Assembly: GCA_040768585.1 (NCBI GenBank)
Contig: JAXGMQ010000001.1
Coordinates: 372,001-436,000 of the forward strand
Length of the DNA: 64,000 bases
Reading direction: 5' to 3'
Source: JAXGMQ01 sp040768585
GTDB lineage: Bacteria > Caldisericota > Caldisericia > JAAYUI01
Shown piece by piece: positions 8,017 to 17,800 of the stretch; position 1 is the first letter of the stretch, and the number at the start of each line of letters is the position of its first letter. The notes under the pieces were generated by a model. That model ran no database searches. It saw only the letters and a list, made by a program, of their open reading frames with translations, and was not told where the DNA came from. A program made the position numbers and the translations under genes.

Positions 8017-8943
8017 ATGGGCTTGAAAAGAAAAGACCTTCTGGGTCTAAAGGACATGAGCAGAGAGGAAATCGGTCTGATTCTCGACTCCGCAGAGAGC
8101 TTCAAGGAGCTGCTTGGACGAGAGATTAAAAAGGCTCCTGTTTTGCGCGGTAAAACCGTTGTGAACCTCTTCATGGAACCCTCAACGCGCACAAGAACAA
8201 GCTTTGAACTCGCAGCCAAAACACTTTCTGCAAATGTCATCAACATCAGCGCATCTACATCAGCTGTACAGAAGGGCGAATGCCTAAAAGACACGGTTCT
8301 GACTCTCACAGCCCTTGGCGCTGACTACATCGTTATCAGGACTGGCATGTGCGGCGCGCCACACTTCATGTCAACATTCTTCGACGGTCACGTCCTAAAC
8401 GCTGGCGATGGTATCAATGAACACCCAACCCAAGCGCTTCTCGACATGTACACAATCAAGGAGAGAACAGGCTCAATCGAGGGTAAGAAGGTTCTTATTC
8501 TTGGAGACGTCAGACACTCTAGGGTTGCCAGATCGAACATCTTCGGACTTCTCAAGATGGGTGCTGAGGTTGGAGTGTGCGGGCCACCAACACTTCTACT
8601 CAAGGATATTGAGCAGCTGGGGGTCAAAGTGCACCACAACCTAGACGAGGCACTCCCCCAATATGACATCGTCAATGTTCTGAGGATTCAACTAGAGCGA
8701 CAGAAACAAGGGCTCTTTGCCACCTCTCATGAATATTACGAGCACTACGGTTTGACAAATTCCAGACTTGAGAAAAATCCACACCTTATCGTCATGCATC
8801 CGGGCCCCATGAACCGTGGAATAGAGATTGACCCAGCTGTTGCCGAATCCGACAAGGCAACAATCACAACGCAGGTCACAAACGGAGTGGCTGTCAGGAT
8901 GGCGGTTTTATACCTTCTTCTTGGAGGTGAGTCGAATGCATAA
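8017..8943 (+). CDS. pyrB: Aspartate carbamoyltransferase catalytic subunit
   Basis: 308 residues, the usual length. It condenses carbamoyl phosphate and aspartate in step 2 of UMP synthesis. The carbamoyl-phosphate motif STRTRTSFE, the HPTQALLD loop and the C-terminal HPGPMNRG motif are all present. The start follows AAGGAGG by 4 bases and sits just after the pyrR terminator. No pyrI regulatory-chain gene is adjacent; pyrC follows instead, overlapping by 8 bases. Confidence 0.96.
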   Translation: MGLKRKDLLGLKDMSREEIGLILDSAESFKELLGREIKKAPVLRGKTVVNLFMEPSTRTRTSFELAAKTLSANVINISASTSAVQKGECLKDTVLTLTALGADYIVIRTGMCGAPHFMSTFFDGHVLNAGDGINEHPTQALLDMYTIKERTGSIEGKKVLILGDVRHSRVARSNIFGLLKMGAEVGVCGPPTLLLKDIEQLGVKVHHNLDEALPQYDIVNVLRIQLERQKQGLFATSHEYYEHYGLTNSRLEKNPHLIVMHPGPMNRGIEIDPAVAESDKATITTQVTNGVAVRMAVLYLLLGGESNA

Positions 8944-10219
8944 CTATGTACTAAAAAACGGTTTTGTTGTCGATACAGTCAATCTCACAAAAGCAAAGAA
9001 AGATGTCCTCATCAGAGACGGAATGGTTGCCGAGGTTGGTGAAAACCTTTCAGCCGATGAAACGATAGACTGCACTGGGATGCTGATTAGTCCCGGTCTC
9101 ATAGACATCCACACCCATCTGAGAGAGCCAGGATTTGAGCACAAGGAAACAATTGAGACAGCAACGAAAGCTGCTGCTGCTGGGGGATTCACGACAATCT
9201 ACGCCATGCCCAACACTGAACCTCCCTGTGACGATGAGACTATGGCGACCTTCATCAAAAAAAGAGCTGAGAGTGTCGGACTTGTCAATGTTGAACCTGT
9301 AGGCTGCATATCCCAGGGCAGAAAGGGCGAGTTCCTTGCTGAAATGGGTGGACTTGCAAAAGCTGGTGTTGTTATGGTGACAGACGACGGCTCACCTGTT
9401 GCATCAGCCAATCTCATGCTCCTTGCCCTCAAGTATTCCAAAGCATTTGGACTTCTGGTCGCAGATCACTGCGAAGACAAATCGCTCTCCGGAAAAGGCG
9501 TCTGCAACGAAGGCTATCACTCAACCCTCTACGGACTGCATCCTTCCCCAAAATCTGCTGAGGAGACTATGGTCGCCAGAGACCTCATACTTGCTCACGA
9601 GGCAGATTCAAGGATTCACATCCAACACGTTTCAACAAACTGGTCGCTTGAGTTGATAAAACAAAGTAAAGGTCTTGGTACAAAGGTCACTTGCGAGGTC
9701 ACTCCACACCACCTTACAATGACTGACGAGATGCTCGGAAGTTATGACCCCAACTGCAAGGTCAATCCACCTCTTCGCACAAAAGAGGACGTAGAAGCTC
9801 TCAGACAGGGACTCATCGACGGCTCGATTGACTGCATCGCAACAGACCACGCACCACACGCCAGAGAGGACAAAGAAGTCGAGATTGATATAGCCCCACC
9901 TGGTATCACGGGGCTTGAGACAGCAATTGGACAGCTCTTCACAGAACTGGTTCACACCAACATCATCTCAGTTGAAGTACTCCTATCCAAGATGACGACC
10001 GGCCCAGCAACCGTCATGGGTATCGAAGTTCCAGAGATTAAAACTGGTAAGAAGGCTGACATCACAATTATCAACCCAGAGAAAGAATGGACGGTTGACC
10101 CAAAAGAGTTCTACTCACTTGGCAAAAATACTCCACTTGCAGGCAAGAAGATGAAGGGTAAAGTCTTTGCCACAATCGTTTCCGGCAAGGTTGTATACAA
10201 GGATGGCAAGATTGGCTAA
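8936..10219 (+). CDS. pyrC: Dihydroorotase (class I)
   Basis: 427 residues, amidohydrolase fold, catalysing ring closure of carbamoyl aspartate. Metal ligands are visible in DIHTHLREPG and ATDHAPH, with the substrate strand VNPPLRT between. I place the start at 8936 (MHNYVLKNG) because GGAGG lies 9 bases upstream (8922-8926); longer frames run into pyrB. The gene overlaps the pyrB stop by 8 bases and is overlapped by pyrK. Confidence 0.95.
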   Translation: MHNYVLKNGFVVDTVNLTKAKKDVLIRDGMVAEVGENLSADETIDCTGMLISPGLIDIHTHLREPGFEHKETIETATKAAAAGGFTTIYAMPNTEPPCDDETMATFIKKRAESVGLVNVEPVGCISQGRKGEFLAEMGGLAKAGVVMVTDDGSPVASANLMLLALKYSKAFGLLVADHCEDKSLSGKGVCNEGYHSTLYGLHPSPKSAEETMVARDLILAHEADSRIHIQHVSTNWSLELIKQSKGLGTKVTCEVTPHHLTMTDEMLGSYDPNCKVNPPLRTKEDVEALRQGLIDGSIDCIATDHAPHAREDKEVEIDIAPPGITGLETAIGQLFTELVHTNIISVEVLLSKMTTGPATVMGIEVPEIKTGKKADITIINPEKEWTVDPKEFYSLGKNTPLAGKKMKGKVFATIVSGKVVYKDGKIG

Positions 10220-10961
10220 AGTACTCCAGAAAGTTGAGATTCTGACAAACAACAGACTCAAAGACTCTGAACTCTTCCTGCTTACTTTTTACTCCCCCCA
10301 CATAGCACTCTCCGCTGTTCCTGGGCAGTTTGTCGAGATTGGTTTCCCAGGTACCGTGTTACCAAAGCCCTTTTCCATTAAAAACTGTAGAAAATTTGGG
10401 ATTGTTGAGATTCTCTACCAGGTAGTAGGAAGCGGGACAAAGCTCCTCTCTTTGATGAAACAAGGCGAAGAACTCACAATCATTGGCCCACTCGGAAACG
10501 GTTTTACCATTCCAGAATCAACTGAGAACGTCTATCTTGTTGGTGGTGGCACTGGTGCTGGCCCAATACTTTTTGCCTCTGAACACATCCAAGCCAAAAC
10601 CACAACCTTCATTGGCGCTCGAACGTCAACATTGCTTCCTCACACACAGATGGATGTTGACAGGTTTGAGATTGCAACAGACGATGGAACGTTTGGTTTC
10701 TCTGGCAATATTGTTGAACTCATAACATCAAAACTCTTACCCCCTGCCCCCCTGCTTGCCTGCGGCCCCAAACCAATGCTCAGAGCAGTCTGGGAAATTG
10801 TGAAAAGCTGGGATGTGAATGTGCAGTTCTCCCTTGAGACCTACATGGGTTGCGGTGTCGGAGCTTGTCTTGGGTGCCAAATTGAAACTCTCTCAGGTCA
10901 GAAACACGTCTGTACGGATGGGCCTGTTTTTGACGCAAAGGAGGTTGCGCATGCCATTTAG
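10203..10961 (+). CDS. pyrK: Dihydroorotate dehydrogenase electron-transfer subunit
   Basis: 252 residues, FAD and [2Fe-2S] subunit of the class 1B dihydroorotate dehydrogenase. The FAD site is PKPFSIKN, the NAD(H) site GGGTGAGPI, and the C-terminal cluster ligands are in CGVGACLGC and a later Cys (HVCTDGP). The ATG at 10203 lies inside pyrC, 17 bases before its stop, giving a normal-length N-terminus. It would pass electrons from PyrD to NAD+. Confidence 0.93.
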   Translation: MARLAKVLQKVEILTNNRLKDSELFLLTFYSPHIALSAVPGQFVEIGFPGTVLPKPFSIKNCRKFGIVEILYQVVGSGTKLLSLMKQGEELTIIGPLGNGFTIPESTENVYLVGGGTGAGPILFASEHIQAKTTTFIGARTSTLLPHTQMDVDRFEIATDDGTFGFSGNIVELITSKLLPPAPLLACGPKPMLRAVWEIVKSWDVNVQFSLETYMGCGVGACLGCQIETLSGQKHVCTDGPVFDAKEVAHAI

Positions 10962-11868
10962 CCCTGCGACAATCTTCTGCGGAGAAGAGTATACAAACCC
11001 AGTACTTGCGGCATCTGGCACGTTCGGATGCGGCGAGGTGTACTGTGACATCCTCGACTATTCAAAGATTGGTGGTTTCTTCACAAAAGCAGTCACTGCC
11101 CAAGCCAAAGCTGGCAATCCCGGTCAACGCCTTGTTGAAACAAGTGGCGGACTTCTAAACTCCATCGGACTTGAGAACGAGGGACTTTCAAACTTTATCG
11201 AGAAGAAACTGCCAGCATTCGAGGACTACAAATGCCATGTGTGGGTTAACGTTTCTGGCTCCTCTCAGGAGGAGTACATCAACATCATTGATACTATTGG
11301 CGACCACCCCTCCATCGCTGGTTTCGAACTGAATGTCTCTTGTCCAAACGTCAAAAAGGGTGGGATGAGCTTTGGTTCTTCCGAGTCAAATGTGAGGTCA
11401 CTCACGTCTAAAATCAGAGTCAGGACAAAGAAGCCCATCGTTGTCAAACTTAGCCCAAACGTCACCGATATCGTGGAGATTGCTCAGGCTGCCAAAGACA
11501 GTAAAGCAAATGCTGTCACAGTCGCAAACACTTTCCTCGGCATGGAGATTGATGTAAACAAACGAAAACCCGTTCTCGGTAATATCACTGGTGGGTACTC
11601 CGGAGAGGCGATCTTCCCGATGGCTCTCCGTTGCGTGTGGCAGGTTTATTCTAAGGTTGACATCCCAATCATCGGATGCGGTGGAATCAACACAGGACTT
11701 GATGCGATCAAATTCCTAATGGCGGGAGCGTCAATGGTGCAGGTTGGAACAGCCAACTTCAAAAACCCAAACGTGATGGTTGATATTGCGCAGGAAATGG
11801 AAACCTGGGCAAGACAGAATGGATTCTCTGATTTCAGAGAGATTGTGGGGGTAGCCCATGAAAAATAA
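10951..11868 (+). CDS. pyrD: Dihydroorotate dehydrogenase, class 1B catalytic subunit
   Basis: 305 residues, FMN-containing TIM barrel. The catalytic-loop cysteine of class 1 enzymes is visible in ELNVSCPNVK, and the FMN-phosphate region in GCGGINTG. Its pairing with pyrK defines the NAD-dependent 1B type, which suits an anaerobe because no quinone is needed. The start follows AAAGGAGG by 6 bases and overlaps pyrK by 11 bases. Confidence 0.95.
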   Translation: MPFSPATIFCGEEYTNPVLAASGTFGCGEVYCDILDYSKIGGFFTKAVTAQAKAGNPGQRLVETSGGLLNSIGLENEGLSNFIEKKLPAFEDYKCHVWVNVSGSSQEEYINIIDTIGDHPSIAGFELNVSCPNVKKGGMSFGSSESNVRSLTSKIRVRTKKPIVVKLSPNVTDIVEIAQAAKDSKANAVTVANTFLGMEIDVNKRKPVLGNITGGYSGEAIFPMALRCVWQVYSKVDIPIIGCGGINTGLDAIKFLMAGASMVQVGTANFKNPNVMVDIAQEMETWARQNGFSDFREIVGVAHEK

Positions 11869-12571
11869 CGATAGACTCATTGTGGGACTCGATGTCTCAC
11901 ACAAGGAAGCGATCGAGCTAGCAAAAAAACTACCTGACGGCGTTATGGTTAAGGTGGGACTCAAGCTGTTCTACGAGGTGGGGCCCGAAATCATAAAAGA
12001 GCTCCAATCTCACGGCATGAAAATCTTCCTTGACCTCAAGTTTCATGACATCCCAAACCAGGTTGCTGATGCCTGTGAGGTTGCTTGCAACCTCGGTGTT
12101 TCAATGTTCAACCTTCACACACTCGGAGGCAAAAACAACATCGCGGCAGCGAGAGAGAGAATTGACGTCTGGGCAGAAAAAACTGGCAAACCTAAACCAA
12201 CACTTCTTGGAGTCACAGTTTTGACATCAATGGATAAAGAGCAGCTTGAGGGCATTGGGATAACATCCGATGTTGACACCTCTGTGCTAAGACTTGCGAA
12301 GCTGGCTCTTGAGAACGGGTGCGATGGCATTGTGTGCTCCGCCAAAGACCTGCCAAAACTCAGACAGGAATTGGGAAATGATTTCATCGCGGTCACACCT
12401 GGGATCCGCAGAGCCACAGATGATGTAGGTGACCAGAAGAGAATTGTTACACCAGAACAAGCAATCAGAAATGGTGCTTCTCACATTGTGGTTGGAAGAC
12501 CAATCTACAACAGCTCCAATCCAGCAGGGGAAGCTCTTGCAATACTTGAGGAGATGAACAATGTCAAATGA
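11858..12571 (+). CDS. pyrF: Orotidine 5'-phosphate decarboxylase
   Basis: 237 residues. It decarboxylates OMP to UMP, the last step of the pathway. The catalytic Asp-Lys-x-x-x-Asp-x-x motif is DLKFHDIPN and the phosphate-binding region is TPGIRR near the C-terminus. It starts 11 bases inside pyrD and ends in TGA at 12569-12571, which shows that TGA is a functional stop in this genome. Confidence 0.95.
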   Translation: MKNNDRLIVGLDVSHKEAIELAKKLPDGVMVKVGLKLFYEVGPEIIKELQSHGMKIFLDLKFHDIPNQVADACEVACNLGVSMFNLHTLGGKNNIAAARERIDVWAEKTGKPKPTLLGVTVLTSMDKEQLEGIGITSDVDTSVLRLAKLALENGCDGIVCSAKDLPKLRQELGNDFIAVTPGIRRATDDVGDQKRIVTPEQAIRNGASHIVVGRPIYNSSNPAGEALAILEEMNNVK

Positions 12572-13136
12572 TAAAGCGGTTGAACTTCTGAAGTCAGTTG
12601 ATGCAATTTTTACTGGTCATTTCAAACTTTCCTCTGGACTGCACTCCGACACCTACATTCAATGCGCGAGGGTGTTCCAGGACGCAGTTATTTCACACAA
12701 GGTATGCCAGATGCTAGGCGACAAACTAGGTGGTTTACAAGCCGATACAGTGGTCGGGCCGGCACTTGGCGGCATTATATTCGCCTATGAAATGTCTCGC
12801 GTTCTTGGGCTTAAAAACATCTTCTGTGAGCGTACCGAGGGTGAGATGAAATTCAGACGCGGTTTTGGCATCATTGAGGGCGAGAGAGTGCTTGTGGTTG
12901 AGGATGTTGTCACGACCGGTGGGTCGGCTCTTGAGGCTGGAAAACTCGTTGAGTCACTTGGTGGAAAGGTTGTCGGAGTTTGTTCTCTGGTTGACCGCTC
13001 AGCTGGTAAGGTCAAATTCCCGTGGAATTTTACTCCTCTTATCACCATGGATGTGAAAACATACCAACCAGACGAGTGTCCGCTCTGTAAAGATGGAGTC
13101 GAAATTTACTCTCCAGGCTCAAGACACAAAACATAA
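12561..13136 (+). CDS. pyrE: Orotate phosphoribosyltransferase
   Basis: 191 residues, type I PRTase that joins orotate and PRPP. The PRPP loop is VLVVEDVVTTGGSA and the flexible loop carries ERTEGEMKFRRGF. The C-terminus has CPLC, a short pair of cysteines that may bind zinc. It overlaps pyrF by 11 bases and ends the operon before a terminator. carAB is not in the window. Confidence 0.95.
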   Translation: MSNDKAVELLKSVDAIFTGHFKLSSGLHSDTYIQCARVFQDAVISHKVCQMLGDKLGGLQADTVVGPALGGIIFAYEMSRVLGLKNIFCERTEGEMKFRRGFGIIEGERVLVVEDVVTTGGSALEAGKLVESLGGKVVGVCSLVDRSAGKVKFPWNFTPLITMDVKTYQPDECPLCKDGVEIYSPGSRHKT

Positions 13137-13172
13137 ATTATTGGTATGAGCTTTTCAATGTAACCCTAAACC

Positions 13173-13216
13173 AGCCACCGAGGTATAAGTGCTTCTGGTG
13201 GCTTTTTTATTTTTTG
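13173..13216 (+). terminator. Terminator of the pyr operon
   Basis: 7-bp stem AGCCACC/GGTGGCT (13173-13179 with 13197-13203), 17-base loop, then six T, A and another six T. Confidence 0.85.
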
Positions 13217-13568
13217 TAATTGAAACACGAACACAGTTTCGTTATTGGAAATACATTGCTAGCATATATGAAAATCTGGTGACAGATCTTTCTTGAATTG
13301 TTTTCCTTTGTGATAATTATTTTTCAAAACACTTGTTTTTTCAGTATTTTTATCTGCAACAACTTGTTGAAATCGAATACGGAAGCAAACGACGATTAAA
13401 TTTCTAGAGTCCGGACTTCATCTACTATCGATCTCTCAATGAATACAAAATATACTCACACCGCGCAAACTCACAAATATCTGCACAAACACCAAATGTT
13501 ACATCCAATATCGTACCCAGACAAACGACTGTCGATAGACACAAAAATAACGTGATTAACAATATTCT
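13217..13568. other. AT-rich intergenic region between convergent operons
   Basis: About 350 bases without a credible gene on either strand. The right end has an inverted repeat ATATTCT/AGAATAT around 13562-13584 that straddles the stop codon of the minus-strand gene and may serve as its weak terminator. Otherwise I see nothing. Confidence 0.6.
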
Positions 13569-14045
13569 CTAGCTATAGAATATCTCAGTAAGTTTATCTC
13601 GCGATAACACAAACCACGACACAATCCAGATGAGGAATGGACCAGTCGAAACCAGAAAACTGATTACATTTATCCGCAAAGACGTTGCTTGAACGGAAGG
13701 CAGACTAATGTAGTTTATTAGGAATTGTCCGTATATGGTGAATGCGAAAAGGAGGAGGCTGATTCCAAGTGTCCAGAGAATTATTCTAAGATTTATCTTT
13801 TTATCGATGACGATAAATTCCCTTCCCCAGGTCGCAATCATTAAAATCAAAAATGGTATCACAGGGCTGAGTAGTGAATTTTCGGCCTTCTGCGCGCCTT
13901 CTATGTAGTAACCAATGTTCCAAATCCAGCTTTTCACGATGTCTGTTGTTAGCTGGGCATACATCTTCGCGATAAGAGACCACAACGCAAATATAACCAC
14001 CGTCCACACAACAAGTCTTATTGTGAAAGCAACTTTCTTGCTCAA
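13569..14045 (-). CDS. Exosortase-associated membrane protein
   Basis: 158 residues with about four membrane spans (near residues 8-27, 60-80, 86-110 and 125-148). I do not recognise a catalytic motif. It starts only 4 bases after the exosortase stop, so it is almost certainly its partner; exosortase genes of the H type are often followed by a small membrane protein, but I assign this by position and topology only. The start is TTG at 14045, with GGAG about 10 bases upstream; no in-frame ATG lies nearer. The stop codon is part of an inverted repeat. Confidence 0.6.
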   Translation of the reverse strand: MSKKVAFTIRLVVWTVVIFALWSLIAKMYAQLTTDIVKSWIWNIGYYIEGAQKAENSLLSPVIPFLILMIATWGREFIVIDKKINLRIILWTLGISLLLFAFTIYGQFLINYISLPSVQATSLRINVISFLVSTGPFLIWIVSWFVLSRDKLTEIFYS

Positions 14046-14049
14046 CTTG

Positions 14050-14655
14050 CTATTTCTCCGCCAATGCCTGGGGCTTCTCTTTCACAATCCAAGAGATAAA
14101 TCCCCAGAAGAGAAGAAGAATAAATCCGATAATAATCAGCTGCCAAAGATAAGCGTGAAGGAAGTCAAAAGCTGCTGGCCAGTAGGCCGCAACAAAACCA
14201 AGTACTATAAACCTGAGGAGGTTGATTAGATATATCGCTGGGATTCCGATAAGGAACCCATACACGTTCTTCATGTAATTGGTAGTCGGATATGCAAGAA
14301 CAGCGGCCGAGTAGACAATCCAAGCGTAGATACCGGTGCATTCATAAATAATCTCCATATAGAATCCCTGGAGATTCAGGAACGCACCATAGTTGCCACT
14401 GAATATTGGTTCAAAAGTGGTATTTATCCCAAATAGATTAAGCAGCCATACGAGTGGATTGCTCGTCGCATTTGTTAGGAATTTCTGAATTGGATTCAGA
14501 TACATTTCCTGAACCCCAAACTCATTGAAAGTAGGAATGTTGAGGTGCGTTATGATCTGAAGAAATATGGCAATGATAACACCAAGACCAATCCATCTTA
14601 TGACCAGCTTATACTTTTTTACAGCATCTACCAAACTTTTGATCAGATTATCCAT
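14050..14655 (-). CDS. Exosortase/archaeosortase family transpeptidase
   Basis: A 201-residue polytopic protein with the exosortase signature: a Cys in YECTGIYAW, an Arg in LLRFIVLG and a His in FLHAYLWQ, each next to a membrane span. These are the proposed catalytic residues of the family, which cleaves C-terminal sorting signals of exported proteins and moves them to another anchor. The adjacent upstream S8 protease has a C-terminal VPTLSP motif, membrane span and RRK tail, so it is the likely substrate. The start ATG at 14655 (or GTG at 14658) follows AAGG at about 7 bases. The exact subfamily (H-like by the IPTL-like substrate) is inference. Confidence 0.8.
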   Translation of the reverse strand: MDNLIKSLVDAVKKYKLVIRWIGLGVIIAIFLQIITHLNIPTFNEFGVQEMYLNPIQKFLTNATSNPLVWLLNLFGINTTFEPIFSGNYGAFLNLQGFYMEIIYECTGIYAWIVYSAAVLAYPTTNYMKNVYGFLIGIPAIYLINLLRFIVLGFVAAYWPAAFDFLHAYLWQLIIIGFILLLFWGFISWIVKEKPQALAEK

Positions 14656-14740
14656 CACATATCCTTTTTGTATTTCGAAACTTCACCAACAGCAATTTTT
14701 AAGCATTTTTCCTATTCGTTCAAGGTTCGAAGTCTTCAGC

Positions 14741-14775
14741 AAATAAAAAAGGACGGGTCAAAAACCGACCCGCCC
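14741..14775 (-). terminator. Terminator of the S8 protease gene
   Basis: On the minus strand GGGCGGGTC pairs with GACCCGTCC (14775-14767 with 14759-14751; one G-T pair), followed by six T, A and three T. It separates the protease message from the exosortase pair, allowing unequal expression of substrate and enzyme. Confidence 0.88.
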
Positions 14776-14807
14776 TTGTTATTCAGAATGTTACTATGCT
14801 GGTAGTA

Positions 14808-17800
14808 TTACGCAGCAATCTCTGCTTTTCTTCTGAGGATGAAGAATGCGCCAACACCAATGAGACCGAAGATAACAAGAAGGAGTGAGATTGGGCTAAG
14901 CGTTGGGACTTCTGGTGGAGGAGCAACAGCTGCTCTGAGGTTTCCACCCGAAACAAGGAAGGAGTAGAGCTGCGGGATGTTTGTTGAGGATTGCTCAACA
15001 CGAGCACCCGAAACGATGACTGTCCATCTGCCTTCTTTGATGTTTACTGGCGGGATTACAACTCTCTCGACATTGTTTCTTCTGTCAAAAGTTGTGCCAC
15101 CCGGATTACCCTGGGATACACGACCCCATGCAGCATAAGCGTTTGTGTGCTCATCAATGTGTGGATCTGACTGGTATATGTTACCGTGGTACTCTGTGCC
15201 GCCTGGATCGACAATGATAAGGTCAAGGTCATTGGCAAGAGCTACCTGTGGGTTTGGAAGCTTCGGCATGTCGGTGTATGCAAGTGTTGCTTCAAACGGC
15301 ACAGTGCTGTCTGTCACTTCATAGTAGAAGTAATGCTTCTCACCGGTGGTGATACCGCTCTGATGATCCTCATAGAGTGTGTATGTTGGTGGGTCTGGAT
15401 AGAGTGACTGCTTGATGTCAAGTCGACCAAATCCCTGGTCGTAGTTCGGTTTGGCAGAGAGCCAAAGCCAGTTCTGATAGGCTCCATCATAGTCTCCCTC
15501 GCCACCAAGATTACGTGCACCATGGATGAGTGTCGCCTTGATAAGGGAAGCGGATGGTGTTGGATACATTGTGAGACCACGGTTCTCATAGAACTGTCTT
15601 GTGATTGCGGCAGCTCCAGCAACAAAACCTGTGGCGCAGGATGTACCTTCCATGATTGCGTAGTGTTTGTAGAGTTCTCCGCCTGCTTCTGGTGATTCGA
15701 TAGCCGTTAGACCCGATGGGTTGTCAATCGACGGATGACGTCCTGTATATGGTCCACCCTCTGAGTAGTTAGAGCCGTCAATCTGTCTGATACCATTCCA
15801 CTGGTTACCTGAGAAGTAAACTCCACCTTCTCTGTTATCATCATCACCAATCTCATTGAGTGTCAGGAATGACGCTGCGGACATAATTTGAGTTCCTGGT
15901 GCAACGATATCAGGCTTGAATCTGCCAGCTGGTTCCCATGTGCTTGGCTCGGCATCACCATGTGAATAGTCAAGATCTGGCGTTGGGCCTCTGCCTGAGA
16001 AGGCTGCAACCTGACCATAACCATTTGGTCTGGCATAGCCAAGAGCATCCTCATTCTCCCACATGTTGTTGCCCTGATTATCCACTGCGTATGGAGCATC
16101 CGAGTCAGCGGTATTATCTGTTGCAAGTGGATCGAGTGAGAACCACGGACCATAGACGAAGCCATACACCCAAGGACCCTGCTGAGTAAACTGCGGTGTC
16201 TTTGGATTAGCAAGTGTGTCATCTGGCATTACTGCGAAGTTATTCTGAATGTTTCTGTACGACTCTGAAGCACCAACTGTAATTGGGTTCTTGGCTGTTG
16301 CTGGGGAAAGGGCGGATGAGGCGTAATCAGCTTTACCATCTGCATTACCAGGTGGGTAACCCAAGTAATCCATTGTTGGCGGCTGTGTTATATCCTGATA
16401 GTAATAGTTAAACTCTACTGGGAGGTTTGTCGATGTGTCACCAATTGGTGGATAGTAGACACCGCGGTTTGGGGTAAGCACTGGGTAACCAATGTTCTGT
16501 CCACCAAACGCAAGCCAATCATCATGTACTGGTGGTGTGGTATAGCACCATGGGGAACTGTAACGTGTCGGGTTCTGGTCATATTCTGCGTATGCACCAG
16601 CTGGGACTGTCCTGCCAATAAAGTTGTATGGTTCGAAGTCATAAATAAACGGAGCTGCAAATCTTGTGTTTGTTGTGCCAGCCTGCACAAGAAGCATGTC
16701 CTTCTTCTCCCAAGTGAACCTATCCATCTGGGTGCAGAAGAAGTTGTACTCGTTGGAGTTATAAATCATGCTATCAAACGTAATCTCTCGGTCTCCTGCC
16801 GGGTTCGGAGGTGTTAATCCATTGGATCTTCCGCGATGCGGAACAACCCAAGCATTAACCTGAATTCTGGCTCCAACATTGTAGGCATCATTGATGATGG
16901 TGAACATGCCATCCTTGGCACGAAGATATCCAGACTCTGGAAGTCTATAATCATATAGACCGATGTAGTGAGGTCTACCTGTGTATCCCCAGTAATAGAG
17001 ATACGTAGATCTTCTTGATCGTGCTCTGTTGAAGTTGTTGTGGGTAACTCTCTGAACAACGATACCAGCGCGGTAGGCAACACCACGATAGTCGTATCTA
17101 GTTCCTGGAGCTTGGACACCATATGGAGGCTCAAGATTCGGGGAGTTTGGCGCGACACCTGGAAGCGGGCCATACGGCTGTCTTCCAAGAGCTGTATCGT
17201 CATCGTTTGGCGTTTGACCAAGTGACCAGAAACCATCACCAAAACCAGAACCGGTTACATGCGTCTCATGTCCATCCCAATCCATCCATGGGTAACTTCT
17301 CGAACCTCTCACACCGGTTTCCCTGAAGTCCTCAAGATACATATTGATGTTCGCCCAGCTCGCTCTTTGGACTCTGGTGGGGCTTCCAGTCGTTGGAGGC
17401 CATCTCCACTCACTCGTGTTGGCCCAGTTACCGTAGGAAGTTGTTGGTCTGCAGTAAGCAAGGTGGTCAACCACACGATAAGCGAAGTCACCATAGGCTG
17501 TACCATACTCACCCGAGATGTCGTAAGTGTCATTAACGTCACCAGTATCAAGACCGGTACCAACAACCGCGACAATCTGTCTGTAGTGATCTCCACCGAT
17601 CTGACAGTTTGTAGGGACGAAGGACTCACCATGAAGACCGAAGTGATCAAGTCTGTTCTGTGGAAGTGGGTCAGTTGCATCGGCTACAATACCCGTTGTT
17701 TCATTGGCAGCCCAAGCGTAGTGTGAACCGATTGTGTAGTTGGTGAGATCATTCTGTGATTCTGGTGCGGAGAAAAGCTCGATTCCAAGAACCTGAGGAA

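Noticed and set aside
17259..17726. 155-codon plus-strand frame within the S8 protease
   Set aside because: It lies wholly within the catalytic region of the protease and lacks an SD or family features.
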